A DNA stretch of 43,680 bases from JADGGV01 sp035715725 (lineage in GTDB: Bacteria; Gemmatimonadota; Gemmatimonadetes; Longimicrobiales; RSA9): the NCBI GenBank assembly GCA_035715725.1, contig DASTKT010000098.1, positions 1-43,680 on the forward strand, written 5' to 3'. Shown piece by piece: positions 14,852-21,290 of the stretch. The notes beneath the pieces are model-generated. The model was not told the origin of the DNA. It made no database searches and was given only the letters and a program-made list of their open reading frames with translations. How positions within the stretch are numbered: the first letter of the stretch is position 1; every line of letters begins with the position of its first letter. A program made the position numbers and the translations under genes.

Positions 14852-16510
14852 ATGACCCAGCCCAGGAATCCCCCCGACCCCGCGCCGCGCGACGGAATCG
14901 ACCGGCGCGCGTTCCTTCATTACGGCGCGGCCGGCGGTGCGCTGGCGGCGGCGCAGGCGGCCGGCCGGGCGCTTCCCTTCCCCGGTGTGCTGGCCCGGCC
15001 CGCGGCCGGCGCCGGCGCGGCGTTCGAGCTGGAGGAGGTGACGATCGCCCAGTTGCAGGACGGGATGAAGTCGGGGCGATGGACCGCCCGCGGGCTGGCC
15101 GAGGCGTACCTGGCGCGGATCCGCGAGCTGGACCCGAGGCTGAAGGCGGTGATCGAGACGAACCCGGACGCGCTCGCGATCGCCGACACGCTGGACCGCG
15201 AGCGGAAGGCGGGGAAGCTGCGCGGCCCGCTCCACGGCGTGCCGGTGCTGGTCAAGGACAACCTGGACACGGCGGACCGGATGCAGACCACGGCCGGGTC
15301 GCTGGCGCTGGTCGGCTCGACGCCGGCGCGCGACGCGTTCGTCGTCCAGCGCCTGCGGGCCGCGGGCGCGGTGCTGCTGGGGAAGACGAACCTGAGCGAG
15401 TGGGCCAACTTCCGCTCGACACACTCGTCCAGCGGCTGGAGCGGGCGCGGCGGCCAGTGCCGGAACCCGTACGCGCTCGACCGCTCGCCGTGCGGCTCCA
15501 GCTCGGGGACCGGCGCGGGGATCGCCGCGAACTTCGCGGCCGTCGGCATCGGCACGGAGACGGACGGCTCGATCGTGTGCCCGTCGGCGGCGAACTCGCT
15601 CGTCGGCATCAAGCCGACGCTGGGGCTGGTCAGCCGCGCCGGCATCGTCCCGATCGCGCACTCGCAGGACACGGCCGGGCCGATGACCCGCACCGTCACC
15701 GACGCCGCGATCCTGCTGTCCGCGATCGCCGGCGTGGATGCGCGGGACGCGGCCACGGCCGAGAGCCGCGGCCAGGCGGCGAGCGACTACACGCGCTTCC
15801 TCGACCCGAACGGTCTCAGGGGCGCACGGATCGGCGTGGCGCGCGAGAAGCTGTTCGGCTACTCCGCGGAGACGGACCGGCTGGCCGGCGAGGCGCTCGA
15901 GGCCATGAAGCGCGCCGGCGCCGTGCTCGTCGACCCCGCCAACCTGGCGCACGTCGGCGAGTACGACGACGCCGAGTTCAGCGTCCTGCTCTACGAATTC
16001 AAGGCGGACCTGGACGCGTACCTGGCGGGCCGCCCCGGCGCGCCCGCGTCGCTCGAGGCGCTCATCGACTTCAACGAGCGAAACCGCGACAAGGAGATGC
16101 CGTTCTTCGGGCAGGAGATCTTCCTGCAGGCGCAGGAGAAGGGGCCGCTCACGGACCGGGCGTACCTGGACGCGCTGGAGAAGTGCCGCCGCCTGGCGCG
16201 GGCGGAGGGGATCGACGGGCTCATGGACGAGCAACGCCTCGACGCGATCGTCGCGCCGACGGGCAACCCCGCCTGGACGATCGACCTCGTGAACGGCGAC
16301 CACTTCCTGGGCGGCTCCTCCACGCCCGCGGCCGTCGCCGGCTACCCGAGCATCTCCGTCCCGATCGGCTACGCGTTCGGGCTCCCCGTCGGCCTGTCCT
16401 TCATCGGCCGCGCGTGGAGCGAGCCGGTGCTGATCCGCCTGGCGTACGCGCTCGAGCAGGCGACGAAGGCGCGCCGCGCGCCGACGCTCCCGGAGACGGC
16501 GGTGCTGTAG
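14852..16510 (+). CDS. Amidase-signature hydrolase with Tat signal
   Basis: A 552-aa enzyme of the amidase signature family (GatA-like fold), hydrolysing an unknown amide. The Ser-cisSer-Lys triad is visible: Lys135 in PVLVKDNLDT, the cis-Ser in CGSSSGTGAG (216-218) and the nucleophile Ser240 in TETDGSI. The N terminus DRRAFLHYGAAGGALAAAQAAG is a twin-arginine-type signal, so it is probably exported folded, unlike GatA. No gatB or gatC is nearby, which also argues against a tRNA amidotransferase role. The length fits exported amidases of about 520-560 residues. The ATG at 14852 is preceded only by a weak GACGGACG stretch. It is convergent with the oxidoreductase gene (21-nt gap). Confidence 0.92.
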   Translation: MTQPRNPPDPAPRDGIDRRAFLHYGAAGGALAAAQAAGRALPFPGVLARPAAGAGAAFELEEVTIAQLQDGMKSGRWTARGLAEAYLARIRELDPRLKAVIETNPDALAIADTLDRERKAGKLRGPLHGVPVLVKDNLDTADRMQTTAGSLALVGSTPARDAFVVQRLRAAGAVLLGKTNLSEWANFRSTHSSSGWSGRGGQCRNPYALDRSPCGSSSGTGAGIAANFAAVGIGTETDGSIVCPSAANSLVGIKPTLGLVSRAGIVPIAHSQDTAGPMTRTVTDAAILLSAIAGVDARDAATAESRGQAASDYTRFLDPNGLRGARIGVAREKLFGYSAETDRLAGEALEAMKRAGAVLVDPANLAHVGEYDDAEFSVLLYEFKADLDAYLAGRPGAPASLEALIDFNERNRDKEMPFFGQEIFLQAQEKGPLTDRAYLDALEKCRRLARAEGIDGLMDEQRLDAIVAPTGNPAWTIDLVNGDHFLGGSSTPAAVAGYPSISVPIGYAFGLPVGLSFIGRAWSEPVLIRLAYALEQATKARRAPTLPETAVL

Positions 16511-16531
16511 CGCGGCCGCACGCCGCGCCGC

Positions 16532-17701
16532 TCACAGCGCCTGGTGCTCGTGCGCGCCGTGCTCCGGCGGCGCACGGCGAGGGTCCGTGAACAGGCCGGC
16601 GACATCGTCGCCTCCATTGACGATGCGGCGCGCCGCGGCCCGGCCGCACAGCGCGCCCACCACGTTGCCCGTGCCGCTGTACGCGCCCACCGCCCAGACG
16701 CCGGGGCGGACCTCGTCCAGGATGGGGACGGCGGTGGTGGAGTAGGAGACGCTGGCCGCCCAGCGGTGCGTCACGGGCGCCTCGACCCCCAGGCGCGTGC
16801 GCAGGAAGTCCTCGAGCAGCCCCTGGACCCGAGGCGACGGCGTCGCGTCCGTGGTCCATTCCTCCTCCCCGCCGGCATCCCGGAAGCCGCCGAGCACCAC
16901 GGCGCCGTCCGGGAGCTGGTGCCAGTACTCGAAGCCCCAGCGGTAGTAGACGGGGAGCGGGATCCGAACGTCCGGCGCCGGCGCCGTCGCCAGCATCTGC
17001 AGCCGGACGGTCCGCGCCCGGTCCGCGAGCTCCGGCAGCACGCACGCCAGCCGGCCGTCCACGGCCACGAGCGTGGCGCCGCAGCGTACCCGGCCCCGCG
17101 GCGTACGCACCTCGCCCGGGAGGAGCCGCACCGCCGGCGAGTGCTCGAAGAGGCGTGCGCCGGCGTCCACGGCGCGCTCCGCGAGCAGCCGGCAGCGGAG
17201 CAGCGGCTGGAAGACGCCGTCCGCCGGGAAGTAGAGGCCGCGCCCCTCGGGCCCGTCGTAGGCCTCGACGGGGAAACCGTCGGCCCGCGTCGCCTCGAGC
17301 TGGCGGCGGCAGTCCGCCTCCTCCTCCGCGGACGCGGCGATGCGCAGCGAGCCGACGCGGCGCACGGCCTCGGGCGTCTCCGCCTCGATGCGGTCGATCT
17401 CCGCCATGGTCAGCCGGTACAGCTCACGGGCGCGCGGCCGGCCGAGCGCCTCCACGCTGTCGTGGTAGAAGTCCGCGGTGCCGGCCAGCAGGAAGCCACC
17501 GTTGCGGCCGGCGGCGCCGCCGCCCAGGCTCCCGGCGTCCAGGCCGACCACGCGCAGCCCCATCCGGAGCAGCTCGCCCACCGCGGAGAGGCCCGAGCCG
17601 CCGAGCCCCACGACACAGACATCCGCTTCCACCTCGTCGACGAGGGCCGGCAGCCCCCTCCAGCCGGGGGTCTCGGCCCAGATCGGCGTATTCGTCGTCA
17701 T
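16532..17701 (-). CDS. FAD-dependent oxidoreductase (DAO family)
   Basis: A 389-aa flavoprotein of the D-amino-acid-oxidase superfamily. The FAD Rossmann motif is VCVVGLGGSGLSAVGEL (about 29-45) and the AGSLGGGAAGRNGGFLLAG segment follows, as in GlpO/PuuB-type oxidases. Further landmarks are GFEYWHQLPDGAVVLGGFRD and the C-terminal VWAVGAYSGTGNVVGALCGR, which contacts FAD. The substrate is likely an amine or amino acid, but the residues do not identify it. The ATG at 17701 overlaps the stop of the upstream DUF3052 gene by 4 nt, so the two are co-translated; a functional link between them is not known. Confidence 0.9.
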   Translation of the reverse strand: MTTNTPIWAETPGWRGLPALVDEVEADVCVVGLGGSGLSAVGELLRMGLRVVGLDAGSLGGGAAGRNGGFLLAGTADFYHDSVEALGRPRARELYRLTMAEIDRIEAETPEAVRRVGSLRIAASAEEEADCRRQLEATRADGFPVEAYDGPEGRGLYFPADGVFQPLLRCRLLAERAVDAGARLFEHSPAVRLLPGEVRTPRGRVRCGATLVAVDGRLACVLPELADRARTVRLQMLATAPAPDVRIPLPVYYRWGFEYWHQLPDGAVVLGGFRDAGGEEEWTTDATPSPRVQGLLEDFLRTRLGVEAPVTHRWAASVSYSTTAVPILDEVRPGVWAVGAYSGTGNVVGALCGRAAARRIVNGGDDVAGLFTDPRRAPPEHGAHEHQAL

Positions 17702-18705
17702 CCCGTCTCCAGCTTCGATTTCAACCGGTTCAGCGCCTCGCCCCAGTAGGCCTTGAGCGCGGCGACCTCCTGCGCGGACGAGAGCCGCGTGTGGTCCACC
17801 GCGACCTGGCTCTTCGCGTCCCCCTTCGCCGTGAAGCGCACCTCGACGCGGCTGCGCCCGTCCTCCCACGCCAGGCGCAGCACCTTCTCCGGCGTCGAGC
17901 TCGTCCGGGTGGCCGCGGGCGCGCCGAGCCACGCGCGGCGCTCGCCGTCGTCGTCCCACGCGGTCCAGAGCCGCGCCAGCGGCACCGCGATGGTCTTGCT
18001 GGCGTTCGCGTTGTAGCCGTCGCTCGTCTGGTGCTTCTCGCGCCGGCCCCGCGCCTGCTCGTAGCCGACGGTCACCATCTGCGCCCACCAGCCGTCCACG
18101 CCGTGCGCCTCGTGGAGCAGCAAGGCGATGTCGCGATGCGACAGGGTGGCGGCGCCGGCGGCGTCGAGGATCTCGAACCACTCGCGCCAGGCCTTTCCCG
18201 TCTTCGCCCGCACGGCTGCGTCGCCGATGCGGTTGTGCTGCTCCTCGCTCGCCTTCTCGGCCACGTTCGCCTCCGCTGCACGTTTTCCGGCGCCGCCCCG
18301 CCCGCGGTCGGCCACGCGGTAGACCAGCTTCAGGCCGGACCAGACGTCGTCCACGGCGCACACCTTCACGTCCACGAGCCCGTTCGCGAGCGCCAGCTCC
18401 CGGACGACGTCCTCGGTCACGTCCGTCGCCACGCCCGACGCCTTCTTCGGCCACGACACCCACAGCATCCCCTCGGGGTGCAGCCGCGCCCGGAGCGCCG
18501 GCAGGCGCCTCGCCAGCTCGGCGCGCTCCCGCACGAACGCGTGCAGGAAGTCGACGGGCGCGTCCTCCGGGCCGGCGCGGACGACGGCGGGCAGGTCCGG
18601 CAGCAGCTCCCAGTAGTGCGGCGGCGCGCCGTCGACGGCCACGGTCGCGCCGGCGCGGATCCCGAGCTTGCGGGCGAGCGGGGTTCCCGAGTAGCCGGCC
18701 GGCAT
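17698..18705 (-). CDS. DUF3052 / DUF4287-like / SRPBCC fusion protein
   Basis: A 335-aa cytosolic protein of three parts. Residues 1-125 are a DUF3052 domain (GYSGTPLARKLGIRAGATV, LPDLP, LWVSWPKKASGVATDVTED). Residues about 160-225 resemble the short DUF4287-type segment (GKAWREWFEILDAAG, LLLHEAHGVDGWWAQMVTVGYEQ). Residues about 230-335 look like an AHSA1/SRPBCC ligand-binding half (TIAVPLARLWTAWDD, RVEVRFTAKGDAKSQVAVDH). The first domain is usually a separate protein in other bacteria. No catalytic residues can be named. It lies directly upstream of, and is coupled to, the DAO-type oxidoreductase. Confidence 0.82.
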   Translation of the reverse strand: MPAGYSGTPLARKLGIRAGATVAVDGAPPHYWELLPDLPAVVRAGPEDAPVDFLHAFVRERAELARRLPALRARLHPEGMLWVSWPKKASGVATDVTEDVVRELALANGLVDVKVCAVDDVWSGLKLVYRVADRGRGGAGKRAAEANVAEKASEEQHNRIGDAAVRAKTGKAWREWFEILDAAGAATLSHRDIALLLHEAHGVDGWWAQMVTVGYEQARGRREKHQTSDGYNANASKTIAVPLARLWTAWDDDGERRAWLGAPAATRTSSTPEKVLRLAWEDGRSRVEVRFTAKGDAKSQVAVDHTRLSSAQEVAALKAYWGEALNRLKSKLETG

Positions 18706-18766
18706 CGGCGCACCTCCGTGCTGGGGTAGGTGGGTGCTGAGCGCCGCCGCCTACGATGCGACGGCC

Positions 18767-18810
18767 ACGCCGCCCGGCTCGCCGACCGTCCGAGGCGAGC
18801 CGGGCGGCGT
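18767..18810. terminator. Strong perfect hairpin downstream of the LOG-family gene
   Basis: A 17-bp perfect stem (18767-18783 with 18794-18810, core CGCCGCCCGGCTCGCC) encloses a 10-nt loop. It begins 9 nt past the stop of the minus-strand LOG gene and ends before the DUF3052 gene starts. There is no T-tract, so it may act as a GC hairpin with Rho or protect the transcript end. Confidence 0.7.
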
Positions 18811-18818
18811 CGTCCGCC

Positions 18819-19400
18819 TCACGTCGTCTCGAGGTCGATCCACTTCGGCGTGACCGGCGGCCGGTGCTCGCGCAGGCGCCGGAGCATCTCGTCCGGACGG
18901 TCCTCGATCACCACCATCGCGCGGTGCTCGGGCTTGACGAAGCGCTCCTCGACGGCGTGGTCGAGGAAGCGCACGAGCGGCCGGAAGTAGCCGTGCACGT
19001 CGAGCAGGCCGTACGGCTTGGCGTGCAGCCCGAGCTGCCCCCAGGTCCAGACCTCGAAGAACTCCTCGAGCGTGCCGATCCCGCCGGGGAGCGCCAGGAA
19101 CCCGTCGGACAGCTCCGCCATCAGCGCCTTGCGCTCGTGCATCGACTCGACGATGTGCAGCTCGGAGAGTCCGCCGTGCCCGACCTCCCGGTCCCACAGG
19201 TGGCGCGGGATGATGCCGACCGCGCGGCCGCCGGCCTCGAGCGTCGCGTCCGCCAGGATGCCCATGAGGCCGACGCTGCCGCCGCCGAACACCAGCTCGA
19301 TGCCTGCCGCGGCGAGCAGCCGGCCGACCTCGCGCGCCGCATCGGCGTACGCCGGGACGCGGCCGGGGCTCGAGCCGCAGAAGACGCACAGGCTCTTCAT
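18819..19400 (-). CDS. LOG-family (TIGR00730) nucleotide phosphoribohydrolase
   Basis: A 193-aa Rossmann-like protein of the LOG/lysine-decarboxylase-like family, whose characterised members release a base from nucleoside 5'-monophosphates (cytokinin activation in plants, AMP or similar in bacteria). The signature PGGIGTLEEFFE is at 105-116 and MHERKALM precedes it, supplying the family's Arg/Lys contacts. The start of the fold SLCVFCGSSPGRVPAY is intact. ATG at 19400 is chosen over an upstream in-frame ATG because GAGGTGG lies 4-5 nt before it. The DinB gene ends 8 nt upstream, so the two are likely one transcript. The physiological substrate is uncertain. Confidence 0.9.
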   Translation of the reverse strand: MKSLCVFCGSSPGRVPAYADAAREVGRLLAAAGIELVFGGGSVGLMGILADATLEAGGRAVGIIPRHLWDREVGHGGLSELHIVESMHERKALMAELSDGFLALPGGIGTLEEFFEVWTWGQLGLHAKPYGLLDVHGYFRPLVRFLDHAVEERFVKPEHRAMVVIEDRPDEMLRRLREHRPPVTPKWIDLETT

Positions 19401-19407
19401 CGCCACC

Positions 19408-19962
19408 TCACGGGTTCGCGCGGACGAAGGCAAGGTAGTCCGTCACCGCCGGCTCGCCCCCCGCCGCGCGCACCAGCCGCGCGATCTGCCCGCGGTGATG
19501 GCTCCCGTGCAGGCCGATGTGCGCCAGCAGGTCGGCCACCGGCGTGCGGTGCCGGTTGCCGCGGCTGTCCCGGTAGCTCGCGGGGCGCGCCAGCGCCTCC
19601 GCCGGGAGCGCGGCCACGAACGCCGCCAGCCGCTCCCGGTTCTCCGCCGCCTGCGCGGCGCACTCCTCGAGCGTGCGGGCCGGCCAGAAGTCCTGCGGGA
19701 ACGGGTCGGCGCCGGCGGCGCGCTCGAGGTGCAGCCGCTCCGCCTCCAGCACATGCGCCAGCAGCCGCACCGCCTCCGCCGGCGGCTCCGGCAGCGCCCG
19801 CAGCGAGGCCAGCACGCGCTCGTTCGCCCAGGCGGCGTGCGCGATCATCCGCTCCAGGAGCGCGTTCGCGCTCACGGCCGCGGGGAGCGGTGGCCCCGCC
19901 TCCGGCTCCGCGGCGGGCGGCCGGACCGCGACCTCCGCGTGCGATGGCTCCGTTCCTGACAT
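19408..19962 (-). CDS. DinB-family protein (cytosolic)
   Basis: A 184-aa DinB four-helix-bundle protein without a signal peptide. Expected metal His residues occur in MIAHAAWANERVLASL and HIGLHGSHHRGQIARL; the second motif (HxxHHRGQ) is the classic DinB ending. Similar proteins are damage-induced or thiol-dependent transferases, with no specific function assignable here. ATG at 19962 has GGAGG about 5 nt upstream on the minus strand. It is divergent from the FabH-like gene, sharing a 144-204 nt regulatory gap, and is followed by the LOG-family gene. Confidence 0.88.
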   Translation of the reverse strand: MSGTEPSHAEVAVRPPAAEPEAGPPLPAAVSANALLERMIAHAAWANERVLASLRALPEPPAEAVRLLAHVLEAERLHLERAAGADPFPQDFWPARTLEECAAQAAENRERLAAFVAALPAEALARPASYRDSRGNRHRTPVADLLAHIGLHGSHHRGQIARLVRAAGGEPAVTDYLAFVRANP

Positions 19963-20034
19963 GTCGCCTCCGCCGGTTGACCGGTCCGCGCGGCGCATCG
20001 CGCGCGGGCACGCGCGGCCGCCCGCTCCCGCGCG

Positions 20035-20050
20035 CCCGTTAACCCGTTAA
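20035..20050. promoter_or_regulatory. Tandem octamer in the DinB/FabH-like divergent gap
   Basis: CCCGTTAA occurs twice in direct succession, a locally AT-containing word in very GC-rich DNA between divergent genes. It may be a regulator site; no family can be named. Confidence 0.35.
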
Positions 20051-20129
20051 TGCGGTGCCACCCGCGCGGGCGCCCGCCACGCCCAACCTAGCGCCGGACG
20101 GCGGGGGTGCGCCACGCGCCGCCCCGGCG

Positions 20130-20135
20130 TACCTT
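20130..20135 (+). promoter_or_regulatory. Candidate -10 box (TACCTT) for the FabH-like gene
   Basis: TACCTT fits a TAnnnT -10 element and lies about 31 nt before the proposed CTG start at 20167. No clear -35 is visible. If real, transcription would begin near 20142, downstream of the alternative GTG at 20107, which would exclude that start. Confidence 0.3.
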
Positions 20136-20166
20136 CCGGCCTCACCCACGGGTCACGGAGGCGCGT

Positions 20167-21162
20167 CTGCCGCACATCGCCGGGACGGGCCGCTACCTGC
20201 CGGAGCGCGTGCTCGACAACGCCGCCTTGGCCGCCACGGCCGGCGTCGACGACGAGTGGATCGTGCAGCGCACGGGGATCCGGGAGCGCCGGATCGCGGC
20301 GCCGGGGGAAGGCACCGCCGCCATGGCGACGCGGGCGGCCGAATGCGCGCTGCGCGACGCCCGCACCCACGCGGACGAGATCGACCTGATCGTCGTCGCC
20401 ACCTCGACGCCGGACCACCTGACGCCGCCCACCGCCTGCGAGGTGCAGGCGGCGCTCGGCGCGGTGGGCGCGGTCTGCTTCGATCTCGAGGCCGGCTTCG
20501 CCGGGTGGATCTTCGCGCTCGTCACCGCGGACGCGCTGCTGCGCGGCGGCGTGGCGCGGCGCGCGCTGGTGATCGGCGCCGAGACGCTGTCGACGGTGAC
20601 GAACCGGGCCGACCCCGCCACCGGCCCGCTCTTCGGCGACGGCGCGGGCGCCGCCGTCGTCGAGGCGGGCCCGGGCCCGCTCGCGATCTCGTCCACCTCC
20701 TGGTGGGCGGATGGCCGCCTCGCCGGCGCGCTGGTGCGCCCGGGCGGCGGCGCGCGCCGCCCCTTCGACGAGCACGTGCTGAGCGAGGGCGCGCACCTCC
20801 TGCGGAGGGAGGGGACGCGCCTCTTCCGGCAGGCGGTGCGCACCATGGCCATGCAGGCGCGCGTGGCGCTCGACCGCGCCGGCGTCGCCGCGGAGGACGT
20901 CGCGCTCGTCGTCCCGCACCAGGCCAACCTGCGCATCATCCAGGCGTTCGCCGAGGAGCTCGGGCTCGCGCCCGAGCGCGCGTTCGTCAACATCGAGCGC
21001 TACGGCAACACGGGCGCGGCGACGGTGCCGATCGCGCTGGACGAGGCGCGCCAGGCCGGGCTCGTACCGGAGGACCGGGCGCTCCTCCTCGTCGCGTTCG
21101 GCGCCGGCGCGACGGCCGGCGCCGCCGTGCTCCAGGCGCCGAGCTGGCAAGGACGCGCGTAA
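20167..21162 (+). CDS. FabH-like (ketoacyl synthase III fold) protein lacking the catalytic Cys
   Basis: A 331-aa thiolase-fold protein closest to 3-oxoacyl-ACP synthase III. The N-terminal IAGTGRYLPERVLDN and WIVQRTGIRERR are canonical FabH. His251 (PHQANLRI) and Asn281 (YGNTGAA) of the catalytic triad are kept. The nucleophile position is Phe111: FDLEAGFAGWIFAL stands where FabH has an A-A-C-A/S-G motif. Condensation through an acyl-enzyme should therefore be impossible as in FabH; a decarboxylase, non-covalent or regulatory role is conceivable. The start is uncertain. CTG at 20167 follows GGAGG by 5 nt and gives the normal FabH length, whereas GTG at 20107 would add 20 atypical residues. 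The FabD, AcpP and FabF genes are not nearby. Confidence 0.82.
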   Translation: MPHIAGTGRYLPERVLDNAALAATAGVDDEWIVQRTGIRERRIAAPGEGTAAMATRAAECALRDARTHADEIDLIVVATSTPDHLTPPTACEVQAALGAVGAVCFDLEAGFAGWIFALVTADALLRGGVARRALVIGAETLSTVTNRADPATGPLFGDGAGAAVVEAGPGPLAISSTSWWADGRLAGALVRPGGGARRPFDEHVLSEGAHLLRREGTRLFRQAVRTMAMQARVALDRAGVAAEDVALVVPHQANLRIIQAFAEELGLAPERAFVNIERYGNTGAATVPIALDEARQAGLVPEDRALLLVAFGAGATAGAAVLQAPSWQGRA

Positions 21163-21181
21163 CCGCCCGCGCGCGTGGCGC

Positions 21182-21210
21182 TTGACGCGTCCGCCGCCCC
21201 CGGACATTAT
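21182..21210 (+). promoter_or_regulatory. Sigma-70-like promoter for the MCP-like gene
   Basis: TTGACG at 21182-21187 (5 of 6 consensus) is separated by exactly 17 nt from CATTAT at 21205-21210 (4 of 6). Predicted transcription start is near 21217, leaving a leader of about 74 nt before GTG 21291. Confidence 0.55.
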
Positions 21211-21290
21211 TGCTGCACCTCCGGCCCCGCACGCGACCGCGCCGAGCGCGGGCGCTCTCCGCACCGTTCCGACCCACAACCGGATCGTCC

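Noticed and set aside
14852..16510. GatA subunit of Glu-tRNA amidotransferase
   Set aside because: Tat signal, longer length and no gatB/gatC neighbours point to an exported amidase of unknown substrate.
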